Below are positions 36,586 through 46,188 of a DNA stretch of 64,000 bases, piece by piece (position 1 is the stretch's first letter; each line of letters begins with the position of its first letter). The DNA is taken from positions 62,001 to 126,000 of the forward strand of contig JALTJZ010000011.1 of assembly GCA_027076325.1 (NCBI GenBank), written 5' to 3'. The notes below the pieces were generated by a model. The model had not been told where the DNA came from. It searched no databases and saw only the letters and a list, made by a program, of their open reading frames with translations. Position numbers and translations under genes: made by a program. Source of the DNA: Chromatiales bacterium (GTDB lineage: Bacteria; Pseudomonadota; Gammaproteobacteria; UBA6429; Thiohalophilaceae).

Positions 36586-36921
36586 ATGGATTTAGAAAAC
36601 TTTCAGGACGAAAAACTTGAGCTTAATGCCGAAGAGTTACGCCAGACGTTAAATATTGAATCCGGTAAATTAACATGGCAAGAGCTACAAGTTCACTTTG
36701 CCCGCGGAGCCGTTGTTGCGATTAACCCGCAACTTGATCTTATTGACGTTTCTGCAAAATTTGTTAACGACGACAAGCATGCTATTGAAGCCTGGATGAA
36801 TAAAAAACAAATAGGCCGTGCGACCGATGCTGATGCCATACGCTGGCTAAAAAATAAAACTGAATTCTGGGCTGTTGTAGTGCCACCCTGGGTGCTGGTT
36901 CAGGAAATTAGTGATCAGTAA
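36586..36921 (+). CDS. DUF2288 family protein
   Basis: This 111-residue soluble acidic protein matches the DUF2288 pattern: LTWQELQVHFARGAVVAINPQLDL followed by WMNKKQIGRATDADAIRW and a C-terminal FWAVVVPPWVLVQE. No catalytic residues are evident. It starts one base after tag stop, so the two are almost surely co-transcribed. The function is unknown. Confidence 0.75.
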   Translation: MDLENFQDEKLELNAEELRQTLNIESGKLTWQELQVHFARGAVVAINPQLDLIDVSAKFVNDDKHAIEAWMNKKQIGRATDADAIRWLKNKTEFWAVVVPPWVLVQEISDQ

Positions 36922-36948
36922 TTAACCTCAGCTGTGCATAAGAAAAAA

Positions 36949-36993
36949 GATTGCCGCGCTATCGCTCGCAAAGAGCTTGTTTTGTCATTGCAG
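36949..36993. repeat. REP-like element downstream of DUF2288 gene
   Basis: The sequence starting GATTGCCGCGCTATCGCTCG is shared, with one or two changes, with 46104-46129 and includes a later TGTCATTGCAGG fragment. It lies in the convergent gap between the DUF2288 and TPR genes. It seems a degraded composite of the GTCATTGCGA repeat family. Confidence 0.55.
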
Positions 36994-37022
36994 GCCTGAA
37001 TTTTTACGCCATATGAAGCTAA

Positions 37023-37649
37023 TTAATCTTCTGGAATATCAAACCCCAGCCGCTGTGCTTCTTTTAGATCTTTGTCTGCCGCTATAATCAAGCCATTGCC
37101 GTTATAAACCTTACTGCGTAAGTAGTATGCTGTGGCCAGTGATTCATTGTCATTAAGGGCTATGACTTCATTAATATTATCCAATGCTTCGTCAAAGGCC
37201 TTATTCTGAACCAGTGCGCTTACTAAATTAAGTTTTGCATTGATATTTTCCGGTGCCAACGCAACGGCCTGCCTTAAGGATTTTAAACCTGATTCTGATT
37301 GGCCATTTAGCATACGTGCACTGCCCAGTAATTTATGTGCACGCCAGTATTTATTGTCCAGCTCAACCGCTTTTTGCCCATACACAACGGCCAGCGGGAC
37401 TTGCCCCATATCAATTTGTACTTCTCCCATAAGCACAAACATACCGGATTTGGAGCGGCATTGATCAATTGCTTTAAACAATGCATCTTCTATTGCAATC
37501 AATTTTTTTATTTTGTCTTTAGACCCTATTTGATAAAATTGCTTATCCAGCTTACCAAACAAAGCTTTACAGTCTTCCGCTAAAGCGGCACCTGAAAATA
37601 AACCACTAGAGATAAACGCAAAAATAAAAAATCTTTTCTTTATATCCAT
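37023..37649 (-). CDS. Exported TPR-repeat protein
   Basis: This 208-residue protein has a signal peptide (about 1-24, ending ALAEDC) and several tetratricopeptide-like repeats between residues 60 and 190, such as AVVYGQKAVELDNKYWRAHK and SLRQAVALAPENINAKLNL. It is presumably a periplasmic scaffold. The partner is unknown. No obvious operon link; the SprT gene lies 46 bp upstream on the same strand. Confidence 0.75.
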   Translation of the reverse strand: MDIKKRFFIFAFISSGLFSGAALAEDCKALFGKLDKQFYQIGSKDKIKKLIAIEDALFKAIDQCRSKSGMFVLMGEVQIDMGQVPLAVVYGQKAVELDNKYWRAHKLLGSARMLNGQSESGLKSLRQAVALAPENINAKLNLVSALVQNKAFDEALDNINEVIALNDNESLATAYYLRSKVYNGNGLIIAADKDLKEAQRLGFDIPED

Positions 37650-37695
37650 TTATATTCTCCATAATTCCTCTGCAGTATAAGCAGTAAATATTTTA

Positions 37696-38226
37696 TCAGG
37701 CAGCATCTTCCAGAAATTTAATTTGGTTACCACATTCTCGACAACGGTACTGTGCTTTCCCTTGTTGAATCATATTATGCCGACGAGTAGTAATATCAAA
37801 TTGCATGCAACCGCATGTGTAGGGATAACGCTTATGCGCTTTTGTCGGGATACCCTCGAGCGAATAAGAAAAAGTACGCCTGGGTTCAACACCAAACTTT
37901 AACATCAGGCTTTGCCATTCTTTACCGTGTGGCCGCACATTTCGCATACCATAAAGCTGGTCAATAATATAATGCGCCACTTCATGTGGAATGGTTTCGT
38001 TAATATTTTCTTTTGGGTACTTTGCGAAATGCCAGGGATTAAAGCGAATAACTTTTCTGCCCTTGTCTATTTTATACATCCCTGCTGTTCGCCCTTTCAG
38101 GTCGAAGACAACATCAATAGGAGCGAATTTTTTACTAAATAATTCTGCCGCACGTTTAATATAATTATTAACTAATGTGGTAACATTTTTTTGCTCGGCG
38201 GCATTAATAGGCAGAATGGCTGACAT
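37696..38226 (-). CDS. SprT-family zinc metalloprotease-like protein
   Basis: The protein has the HExxH motif in PHEVAHYIID and a C-terminal zinc ribbon with CGC and CREC pairs. That is the SprT layout. Start is uncertain: the ATG at 38226 gives 176 residues, similar to SprT; an upstream in-frame TTG at 38295 adds 23 residues and lies ten bases after the MscS stop. SprT-like proteins are minimal gluzincins, and some act on DNA-protein crosslinks in eukaryotes; the bacterial role is unclear. Confidence 0.82.
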   Translation of the reverse strand: MSAILPINAAEQKNVTTLVNNYIKRAAELFSKKFAPIDVVFDLKGRTAGMYKIDKGRKVIRFNPWHFAKYPKENINETIPHEVAHYIIDQLYGMRNVRPHGKEWQSLMLKFGVEPRRTFSYSLEGIPTKAHKRYPYTCGCMQFDITTRRHNMIQQGKAQYRCRECGNQIKFLEDAA

Positions 38227-38305
38227 ACAAGGCAGTATATCGGTTTGAACATATTTTTCCAGAGCCAGCGACAACAGAATCTGGCGATGGTGCAAATAAC
38301 ACCAA

Positions 38306-38818
38306 TTACTCCGGGTTATTATTTAATACAGTAACCGGATCGGTGAACAATTTTGAATTTGGAATAAGAATTTTATGACCCTCACTGCTTAATTCGGTGT
38401 AGCGCAAATCGATTGCAATCACATCGCCTGTATAACCGGAAATTTTAATGCTGTTACCGACTTTAAAGGGGCGATACAACAGAATAAGCACGCCAGAAAG
38501 CATATTTGAAATGGTGTCTTTTAACGCAAACCCCAGTGCAAAACCGGTTAAACCTAAACCGGCAACCAGTGCCGACACATCAATACCCAGTGTACCAAGT
38601 GCACTCACAAAACCAAGCACAATCAATATAATACGACTGGTGCGCGCCAGAAAAAAGGATAGCTGACTATCAAGTGACAAGCGTGCGCTAAGCCGGGTAA
38701 TGGCTCCACTGATAATTTTGGATAAGATATAGAAGACGATCAAAATAACAACCACGCCAGCTATTTGTGGTAACCAGAGGTAAGCCTTTTCAAATAATTT
38801 TTGTATTAGAATATCCAC
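38306..38818 (-). CDS. Small MscS-family mechanosensitive channel
   Basis: From a GTG start at 38818 with an AGGT site the protein is 170 residues. The pore helix region GLTGFALGFALKDTISNMLSG and the beta-domain start YRPFKVGNSIKISGYTGDV are typical of MscS. Two membrane segments precede the pore helix. The C-terminal alpha/beta vestibule domain is missing: it ends soon after IPNSKLFTDPVTVLNN, so the protein is a minimal channel. It may need the rest of the vestibule function from nothing else; conductance cannot be predicted. Confidence 0.82.
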   Translation of the reverse strand: MDILIQKLFEKAYLWLPQIAGVVVILIVFYILSKIISGAITRLSARLSLDSQLSFFLARTSRIILIVLGFVSALGTLGIDVSALVAGLGLTGFALGFALKDTISNMLSGVLILLYRPFKVGNSIKISGYTGDVIAIDLRYTELSSEGHKILIPNSKLFTDPVTVLNNNPE

Positions 38819-38909
38819 GCTGGTTACCTGAACGCTCGTTAATATAAGTAGTGTGTGGTGAATAACACACAATATCAAATAACGATTTCAAACAAAACCC
38901 GCGAATAAG

Positions 38910-40496
38910 CTAGCGCCGCTTGTCCCAGAACTGTTTTGCCAGAGTGTCCATGTTGCCAGACAAATCTCGCATCGTCTGCCCCACCAGTTCACTGGTTTGT
39001 ACACCATCGACCGTCAGTTCCGAGACTTGCTGAATATTAACAATATTCTGATTAACCTCTTTGGCAACCGTGGTTTGCTCATGGACTGCAGTGGCTATCT
39101 GGCTGCTCATTTCATTGATGCTGGTAACGGCTTCGTTAATCGCATTAAGCGATTCAACTGCATTTTTAGCCTGTTCCACACTGGTATCCGCTTGCATACG
39201 ACTCTTTTCCATTACCCTCACGGCCTGCTGTGAGCCAGTTTGTATCTGCTCAATCATATTTTGAATTTCCAGCGTTGAGTCCTGAGTCCGGTTTGCCAGG
39301 GTACGCACTTCATCGGCAACCACCGCAAACCCCCGACCTTGTTCACCTGCCCGCGCTGCTTCAATTGCTGCATTTAATGCCAATAAATTCGTCTGGTCGG
39401 CAATACCACGAATTACATTTACCACATCAGTAATGCTTTCGGTATTACTTTCCAGTTGCCCGATAACTTCGCTGGCGCGATTGATTTCTTCTGATAATTC
39501 ATGAATAGATGCCATAGTGGAATTGACCACCTGCTTGCTTTTGCCTGTTTCAGATTCAGCCAGCGTTGACGATTCTGCCGTATGTTGCGCACTGCGAGCG
39601 ACTTCCTCAATGCTCGCCGACATTTCGGTTACTGCTGTGGCCACTTGCTCGGTTTCGCTATGCTGATTATTAATCCCCATTTTATTCCGCTCTATGGAAG
39701 ACATCAGCTTTTCTGCCTGCTCATTGATCCCCTTTGTTGAATCCGAAATACGCCCGATAAGACCGCCCGTTTCCGCTTCAAGATATTTAAAGGCTAAAAG
39801 GATCTGCCCGGCTTCGTCCGTGCGGCCACTGTACACATACTGCGCAATGGGGTTATGAATAATGGAGCGCGCTTTGGCAAAGGCTTTGCACAATGGATTG
39901 ATATAACGTAGTGATAAACCAGCCGCGACCACCAAACCTGCCAATAAACCTAATGATAAACTCAAAGGATCTATACCACCCATAAAAAAAGGAACCGCAA
40001 GTGCTGAAAGCTGGGAAGCAATAAAAATTAACAGCATTTTATATTTAAATAATACTGGCCGCCGCTTAAGCCACGAAGGCAACTTGCCACTATTTAGTTT
40101 TTTATATAATTTATCTGCTCGCGCAACTTCTTCCGCTGCTGGCTTGCTACGAATAGACTGGTATTCCACAATATTACCACGTTCACCAATGGGGGTTACA
40201 TAAGCGTTCACCCAATAATGGTCACCATTTTTACAGCGGTTTTTAACAACGCCCATCCAGGACTCACCTGCTTTTATGTTCTTCCACAGATCCTCAAAAG
40301 CAGCGGGCGGCATATCGGGGTGGCGTACCACATTATGGTTTTTACCAATTAGCTCCTCGTTCGTGAAGCCACTTATTTTGAGAAAGTCCTCATTAACATA
40401 CGTAATCGCCCCCTTCAGGTTGGTGGTCGACAAAATATTGGCTGAGTCGTGGTATTGAAGCTCCACGCCGGTAACAGGTAGATTTTTTTTCATCAC
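38910..40496 (-). CDS. Aer-like PAS-domain chemoreceptor
   Basis: This 528-residue protein has an N-terminal PAS domain (about 20-125) with the Aer-like motifs [21 protein letters not shown] and [18 protein letters not shown], two close membrane segments around 150-200 (no sizeable periplasmic part), and a C-terminal signalling domain with the conserved [18 protein letters not shown] hairpin. Aer-type receptors bind FAD in PAS and steer cells by redox or oxygen. FAD binding is inferred from similarity. Confidence 0.88.
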   Translation of the reverse strand: MMKKNLPVTGVELQYHDSANILSTTNLKGAITYVNEDFLKISGFTNEELIGKNHNVVRHPDMPPAAFEDLWKNIKAGESWMGVVKNRCKNGDHYWVNAYVTPIGERGNIVEYQSIRSKPAAEEVARADKLYKKLNSGKLPSWLKRRPVLFKYKMLLIFIASQLSALAVPFFMGGIDPLSLSLGLLAGLVVAAGLSLRYINPLCKAFAKARSIIHNPIAQYVYSGRTDEAGQILLAFKYLEAETGGLIGRISDSTKGINEQAEKLMSSIERNKMGINNQHSETEQVATAVTEMSASIEEVARSAQHTAESSTLAESETGKSKQVVNSTMASIHELSEEINRASEVIGQLESNTESITDVVNVIRGIADQTNLLALNAAIEAARAGEQGRGFAVVADEVRTLANRTQDSTLEIQNMIEQIQTGSQQAVRVMEKSRMQADTSVEQAKNAVESLNAINEAVTSINEMSSQIATAVHEQTTVAKEVNQNIVNIQQVSELTVDGVQTSELVGQTMRDLSGNMDTLAKQFWDKRR

Positions 40497-40785
40497 AGCT
40501 TCTTCTTAAGTTATGGGGATTAACATTCGCTGGCTGTCAGACAAACCGCTGAACGAGCAAGCCTCGACTATTCAGTGAGAAGCGTACAAAATATCAAAAA
40601 GCCATTTTTATTTTACTTTTCAATGCTTTATTACACTACATCACCAAAGCACTGCTCATTATATCGGCAAAAACAGGCATTTCTTTAGTGTTTTTGATAC
40701 CTTGTTTTCCTGTGAAAAAATAAATTAACAGATATATAACCCGCATAAGTTGTATACTTTTTATATTTATAGCTTGGAGCACCTT

Positions 40786-41589
40786 ATGTCAGGTTTGAAG
40801 CAACAGGACAGCCGTGATTATGGAAGAGCCCTCCCTTTTCTTATGACCCTGCTCGCGGCACTCAGCTTATGGAGCGCGATACCTAATACTGCGTATGCAA
40901 AAAAAATCAGCGGCCAGGAAATTATCCAGCATATTGAAAAACTGCTGTGGGGTAAAACCAGTCAGGGACGCTACAGCATGACCATTACAACCCCTTACTG
41001 GCAGCGAACGCTGGAAATGCAAATGTGGATGGAACGACCTGAACATACCTTTATTCGCATTCTTTCGCCGCGCAAGGAAAAAGGGATTGGGTCTTTACGC
41101 ATTAAAAATGAAATGTGGAATTATCTTCCTAAAGTTGAGCGAACCATTAAAGTTCCCCCCTCTATGATGTTACAGCCCTGGATGGGCTCCGACTTTACTA
41201 ATGACGACCTGGTAAAAGAAAGCAATGTGCTCAATGATTACACCCATAAAATTCTTGATGTTAAAGATATTGAGGGCGTGGCAACTTATATTGTAGAAGC
41301 CATTCCGACAGCCAAAGCAAGTGTGGTCTGGGGCAAACTTATTTATTATGTACGTAAGCAGGATTTAATGCCTTTACGGGAAGAATTTTACAGTGAGCGC
41401 AACGAGTTAATTAAAGTGCTGGATTTTAGCGCCGTGAAACAAATGGGGGGCCGCCGCTTACCCACACAATGGAAAATGAGAACCCTGAGGAAACCCGGCA
41501 ATGAAACGCTTGTTGAACTCAAGGAAGTCACTTTTAATATACCGATTGATAAAGCGATTTTCAGCTTACGAAATTTACGCGCCAGATAA
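40786..41589 (+). CDS. Outer-membrane lipoprotein-sorting (LolA-fold) protein
   Basis: The ATG at 40786 has GGAG six bases upstream. The 267-residue protein has a signal sequence in the region around residues 15-38 (ending NTAYAKK) and a LolA/LolB-like beta fold, with DFTNDDLVKESNVLNDYTH and WGKLIYYVRKQDLMPLREEF as family blocks (COG2834 type). It precedes a LolD-like ATPase and a double FtsX-type permease. It probably chaperones a hydrophobic cargo across the periplasm. Confidence 0.85.
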   Translation: MSGLKQQDSRDYGRALPFLMTLLAALSLWSAIPNTAYAKKISGQEIIQHIEKLLWGKTSQGRYSMTITTPYWQRTLEMQMWMERPEHTFIRILSPRKEKGIGSLRIKNEMWNYLPKVERTIKVPPSMMLQPWMGSDFTNDDLVKESNVLNDYTHKILDVKDIEGVATYIVEAIPTAKASVVWGKLIYYVRKQDLMPLREEFYSERNELIKVLDFSAVKQMGGRRLPTQWKMRTLRKPGNETLVELKEVTFNIPIDKAIFSLRNLRAR

Positions 41590-41637
41590 ATTTAAAGTAC
41601 GACAAGTACAAAATAAGACAAATCAGGTAACTAAAAT

Positions 41638-42327
41638 ATGTCGATTGTCCGCCTTGAACAAGTCATAAAAGAATACCATCAGGATAGTATTAGCGTGCAG
41701 GCGCTGCGCGGTATTGATATGACCATCGACAAAGGCGAATTTATGGCACTGATTGGCCCATCCGGTTCGGGTAAAACAACCTTGCTAAATCTTGTCGGTG
41801 GTCTGGATATACCGTCATCAGGAAAGATATGGATTGCCGACAAGGAAATAGGCAAGCTCAATAAACGAGAACTATCGATGCTGCGTTTATGGAAAGTCGG
41901 CTTTGTCTTTCAGGAATATAATCTTATCCCGGTACTCAGTGCATTAGAAAACGTGGAATACATTATGCTGCTACAGAAAATACCTGATCAGGAACGCCGC
42001 CAGCGTTCCATGGCAGTTTTAGCCGAAGTGGGGCTACAGGGTTTAGAACACCGCCGCCCACAGGAACTTTCCGGTGGACAACAACAACGGGTTGCAGTGG
42101 CACGCGCCATCGTATCTGAACCGGCTATTGTGCTGGCCGATGAACCCACCGCCAACCTTGACTCGTCTACTGGCGCTGCATTACTGGATTTAATGCGCAA
42201 CCTGAATGAGCGCCACCAAATCACTTTTATATTTTCAACCCATGATCCAATGGTGATGGAGCGCGCAAAAAGACTGGTGCAGTTAAAAGACGGAAAAATC
42301 GTAAGCGATAATAAAAAATCAGGTTAA
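41638..42327 (+). CDS. ABC transporter ATPase, LolD/MacB type
   Basis: This 229-residue ATPase has Walker A GPSGSGKTT, the signature LSGGQQQRVAVARA and Walker B IVLADEPTANLDSS. The ADEPTANLDS form is typical of the LolD/MacB/FtsE subgroup, which powers mechanical extraction in the envelope rather than classic transport. It is coupled to the permease by a one-base overlap (TAATG). Confidence 0.93.
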   Translation: MSIVRLEQVIKEYHQDSISVQALRGIDMTIDKGEFMALIGPSGSGKTTLLNLVGGLDIPSSGKIWIADKEIGKLNKRELSMLRLWKVGFVFQEYNLIPVLSALENVEYIMLLQKIPDQERRQRSMAVLAEVGLQGLEHRRPQELSGGQQQRVAVARAIVSEPAIVLADEPTANLDSSTGAALLDLMRNLNERHQITFIFSTHDPMVMERAKRLVQLKDGKIVSDNKKSG

Positions 42328-44834
42328 TGATGAAACTGCTTAAGCTGGCATACCGTAACCTTTGGCGCAATAAGCGCCGCTCGTCTATTATGCTTGCCGC
42401 TATTAGCGTGGGGCTTGCTGCCTTAATCTTTGTCTGGGGCTTTATCGATGGCATGAATGAGCAGACCATTGAAAACAGTACTACCTACTTAACCGGCCAT
42501 ATAAAAATTCACAAAACCGGCTTCCATAATGATAAGGCACTGTATTTAACTCTTCCTCAAAATTCGGTATTGCAGCGGCGTCTATTAAAAAATTCTCATG
42601 TGATTGCAGTGACACCGCGTATAGAAGACCAGGCAATGTTAAGCGGCGCCGATGAAGCCCGTGGCGTAAAAGTGGTTGGTGTTGATCCACAACTTGAACC
42701 AGAAGTGACCACCATTGCCAAAGCCATTACCAATGGCCGCTACCTGCAGGCAAACGATACAAATACAATTGTAATCGGTGACAAACTTGCCGAAAGAACC
42801 GGCTTAAAAACAGGTGATAAAGCTGTGCTGGTTACACAGGCGCGGGATGGCTCACTGGCAGCCGATCGTTTTAAGGTGGTGGGGTTGTTTGACAGCGGCA
42901 TTGATATTATTGATGCCTCACATGTCTTTATACCGTTACCGGCTGCACAGGAATTATATTCGTTATGGGGGCAAATCACCGCATGGGTACTTCGCATCGA
43001 CAACCGTCAGCATGCAGGTGATATTGCACAACAACTCAAAACTGAAATAGGCTCAGGCTTCGAGGTATTGGGCTGGAAACAGTTATTACCGGAAATGGTA
43101 CAGATGATTCGTTTTCATGAAATCATCAGTTACATTGTTGTTTTTATCGTTATTGTAATTGTTGCGGTTGGTGTCACTAATACGATTCTTATGGCAGTAA
43201 AAGAGCGCACTCATGAGTTTGGAATAATGTTGGCTTTGGGAACCAGCCAGAACCAGATTATTCAACTGGTTCTTTTAGAGTCTTTTATATTAGGCATTAT
43301 CGGTTTACTGGCTGGCAATTTGATTGGCCTGTCTATTACACATTATTTTTCTAGTGCCGGTATTGATCTAACACAATACACACAGGCAATGGAAACCATG
43401 CCAGGCTTGACCGGTAATGTTTATCCACTGATTCGCCTGGATCATGTTTTACTTGTTTCGATAGCCACATTTACTATCAGTGTTTTGCCCGCCCTTTATC
43501 CTGCCTGGCAAGTGTCACGTTTACAACCCGTTGAGGCCATTCATGGTGTCGTAAAAAGCACAACACATAAAGTATGGCATTGGACAAAAAAATCCGCTTC
43601 ATCAACACAACTTCTTTTCTGGCGCATCGCTTTTCGTAATATCTGGCGTAACCCCTGGCGCTCGGCATTAACCTCCGGCGCAACTGCTTTTGGTCTGGCG
43701 GCCTTTTTGTTTTTATATGCCTTTACCGATGGTTTTTTTGAGCAGATGATTGATAACTCCACTGACTTTTTAACTGCGCATGTACAGATAGAACCACAAG
43801 GGTATCGTGATGAACTTTCGCCCAGCCTTTATATTTCGCAACCGGAAAATATATTATCAAAACTGCAACAATACCCGTCTATGGTTGCAGCTGCCCCGCG
43901 TATTCAGGTGGAGTCAATGATAAGCAGTCCTACAAAAACAGAACCCTTAATCCTGACCGGTGTAAAGCCCGACATGGAAACACAGGTAACCCGACTGCAT
44001 AACGTCATCATTAAAGGTGAATACCTTAAAGCCAATAATAAATCGGATATTGTACTGGGAAAAAAACTGGTAGAAAAACTCGACCTGCGTATTAGTGAAA
44101 AAGTCGTTGTCACAACGCAACTGGCCGATGGCAGTTTAGGCTCGGCTGCTTATCGGCTTGTTGGCGTTTATCAAACAAACAATGAAATTTTTGATCGCGC
44201 CTATGGCTTTATTGGTTTACAGCAGGCGCAATCGTTGCTAGCTATGCCCAACCGGATTTCGACCATTGCTATCCGTCTGCAAAAACGTGATCTATCACAA
44301 TCGACTGCCATTAATCTTGATAAAATACTGGCAGGCTCACAATACAAAGCAAAATCATGGCAGCAAATTATGCCGGTACTGGTACAAATGATTGACGTTA
44401 CCCGTCTTATGTTTTTTGTTGTACTGGCGATTGTGTTTGTGGTTGTTGCAATGGGGGTCACCAACACCCTGTTTATGTCGGTGATGGAACGAACCCGAGA
44501 GTTTGGTGTAATGCTGGCAATGGGTACAGAGCCACGTCTTATTGTGCGCATGGTGGTGTATGAATCTATTGTACTCGGGCTTATTGGTATTGTGCTGGGC
44601 ATTATTATGGGCTGGTTGCTAGTGCTTTATTACAGTGATGGTATGGACTTATCCGGTTTTTCCGGTGCAACCAGTACCATTCCCGGCCTGACCGATATAA
44701 TTTATCCTGTACTGATTATAGATAACATCTGGTTGCCAACACTTATCCTGTTTATTACCGGCGTTGTGGCTGCGTTTTACCCAGCATTACGTGGCGCCCG
44801 GCTATCGCCCGTCGTCGCTATTCGTCATGTCTGA
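42327..44834 (+). CDS. Double FtsX-type ABC permease
   Basis: This 835-residue permease is an internal tandem duplication. The first unit (about 1-415) begins LAYRNLWRNKRRSS and ends near PAWQVSRLQPVEAIHGV; the second (about 425-835) begins IAFRNIWRNPWRSA and ends PALRGARLSPVVAIRHV. Each unit has one N-terminal membrane helix, a large periplasmic domain and three C-terminal helices with ERTxEFGxMLAxGT. LolC/LolE and MacB are separate dimers; here both halves seem fused. Partner genes suggest an outer-membrane-directed export or sorting machine. Confidence 0.9.
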   Translation: MMKLLKLAYRNLWRNKRRSSIMLAAISVGLAALIFVWGFIDGMNEQTIENSTTYLTGHIKIHKTGFHNDKALYLTLPQNSVLQRRLLKNSHVIAVTPRIEDQAMLSGADEARGVKVVGVDPQLEPEVTTIAKAITNGRYLQANDTNTIVIGDKLAERTGLKTGDKAVLVTQARDGSLAADRFKVVGLFDSGIDIIDASHVFIPLPAAQELYSLWGQITAWVLRIDNRQHAGDIAQQLKTEIGSGFEVLGWKQLLPEMVQMIRFHEIISYIVVFIVIVIVAVGVTNTILMAVKERTHEFGIMLALGTSQNQIIQLVLLESFILGIIGLLAGNLIGLSITHYFSSAGIDLTQYTQAMETMPGLTGNVYPLIRLDHVLLVSIATFTISVLPALYPAWQVSRLQPVEAIHGVVKSTTHKVWHWTKKSASSTQLLFWRIAFRNIWRNPWRSALTSGATAFGLAAFLFLYAFTDGFFEQMIDNSTDFLTAHVQIEPQGYRDELSPSLYISQPENILSKLQQYPSMVAAAPRIQVESMISSPTKTEPLILTGVKPDMETQVTRLHNVIIKGEYLKANNKSDIVLGKKLVEKLDLRISEKVVVTTQLADGSLGSAAYRLVGVYQTNNEIFDRAYGFIGLQQAQSLLAMPNRISTIAIRLQKRDLSQSTAINLDKILAGSQYKAKSWQQIMPVLVQMIDVTRLMFFVVLAIVFVVVAMGVTNTLFMSVMERTREFGVMLAMGTEPRLIVRMVVYESIVLGLIGIVLGIIMGWLLVLYYSDGMDLSGFSGATSTIPGLTDIIYPVLIIDNIWLPTLILFITGVVAAFYPALRGARLSPVVAIRHV

Positions 44835-45981
44835 TAGCTTGCGATTTTTTTTGTTACTGTTAGCAGCATTCAGCATTAACGCACCTGTCTCTGTGGCAAA
44901 AAAAATCGAGCTCAGCGGCTATTATAAAAATCTCTTTGTCAATTCCAGAACACTCGCACTGTTCCCACCTGCCGAATCTTACTCACTGGATCTGAATCGC
45001 TTACGCTTAAAACTTGACGCTAACATCAGTGACAAACTGTCTTTTAATATTCAGTACGATAATGAAGTTTTACTGGGCAACTATCTACAAACAACACAAT
45101 TTTTAACCGTTAAAAATTTACCCTCCGATAATTATTTTGACCTTGAAAGCAGTTACATTGACAGCAACTCAATCTATGCCATACAAAGTATCTACCGCGC
45201 CTATGCGGCACTGGCGCTGCCTGATATTGATATTCGCATCGGACGACAACGCATTGCCTGGGGAACCGCCATGCTGTGGAACCCGATGGATATTCTCAAT
45301 CCTTTTAACCCCATTCAACTTGAACGCGAAGAACGTCAGGGGGTGGATGCCATATTACTCGACTGGAATGTTGATGCACTGTCACGCTTCAGTCTGGTTT
45401 ATGCGCGGCAACGATATAATTCAAGCACAGCAATACGCTGGCGTTCCAATCAAAAAGGTTTTGATTTTTCTTTAATGGCTGGTCGTTTTCAAAATGATAG
45501 CGTCGTTGGTTTTGACTTTTCCGGCCAGATAAACAACATCGGGGTAAAGGGTGAAATCACTCGTACTGATCCGGGCAATGATCAGGGCAATAAAAACAGC
45601 TATATCCGCGCAGTGATCGGCGCGGATTACACTTTTGCCAATACGCTTTCCCTTAATATAGAAGCCTACTATAATGGGCAAGGTACTTCGGAAATAACCG
45701 CTTATAATTTTAACCGTCTGTTTACAGGTAAAATACAAAGCCTGGCACGCTATTATTTAGGTGGTTATCTCGGCTACGATATTACACCGTTGCTACGCTG
45801 GGACAATTATTTTATTTACAACCTCGATGACGATAGTTATTTTATCGCGCCTGGTTTGTCTTATTCATTGTCAGACAATATCGAATTTAGCGGGGGTATT
45901 CAGGCTTTTAATGGTGCATCTGGAACAGAATATGGCACACTGGAAAACCTCTACTATCTCCAGCTGCAATGGTTCTTCTGA
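44827..45981 (+). CDS. Outer-membrane beta-barrel protein of the ABC operon
   Basis: The ATG at 44827 overlaps the permease stop by eight bases. The 384-residue protein has a signal peptide (about 1-22, ending SVAKK) and is otherwise rich in alternating strands with aromatic girdles, such as LSGYYKNLF, LSFNIQYDNEV, DIRIGRQRIAWG and a C-terminal LENLYYLQLQWFF. It ends in phenylalanine, as expected for BamA-inserted barrels. It resembles alginate-export-like porins. In the operon it may be the outer-membrane exit or recipient. Confidence 0.78.
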   Translation: MSDSLRFFLLLLAAFSINAPVSVAKKIELSGYYKNLFVNSRTLALFPPAESYSLDLNRLRLKLDANISDKLSFNIQYDNEVLLGNYLQTTQFLTVKNLPSDNYFDLESSYIDSNSIYAIQSIYRAYAALALPDIDIRIGRQRIAWGTAMLWNPMDILNPFNPIQLEREERQGVDAILLDWNVDALSRFSLVYARQRYNSSTAIRWRSNQKGFDFSLMAGRFQNDSVVGFDFSGQINNIGVKGEITRTDPGNDQGNKNSYIRAVIGADYTFANTLSLNIEAYYNGQGTSEITAYNFNRLFTGKIQSLARYYLGGYLGYDITPLLRWDNYFIYNLDDDSYFIAPGLSYSLSDNIEFSGGIQAFNGASGTEYGTLENLYYLQLQWFF

Positions 45982-46103
45982 CTACTTTTTATATCGCACA
46001 TAAAATTTAATTTAAAACAGGTTCTATTAGTAATGAAAGAATTTATATTAAACTCATGTTTGCATAAGGACATCAAACATGAAATTACGCCACAATTGAA
46101 CAA

Positions 46104-46168
46104 GATTGCCGTGCTATCGCTCGCAATGACGTCTTTCTTGCTGTTACGAACAACAGCGAAGCAATCCA
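46104..46168 (+). repeat. REP-like element inside the 5' end of the multicopper oxidase frame
   Basis: The stretch starts GATTGCCGTGCTATCGCTCG, contains TCGCAATGAC, and ends with ACAACAGCGAAGCAATCC. It carries palindrome halves of the dispersed GTCATTGCGA repeat and 26 bases nearly identical to 36949-36974. It lies in frame within the upstream extension (from 46033) of the multicopper oxidase. Confidence 0.65.
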
Positions 46169-46188
46169 GTTTTTTATATAAAACTAAG

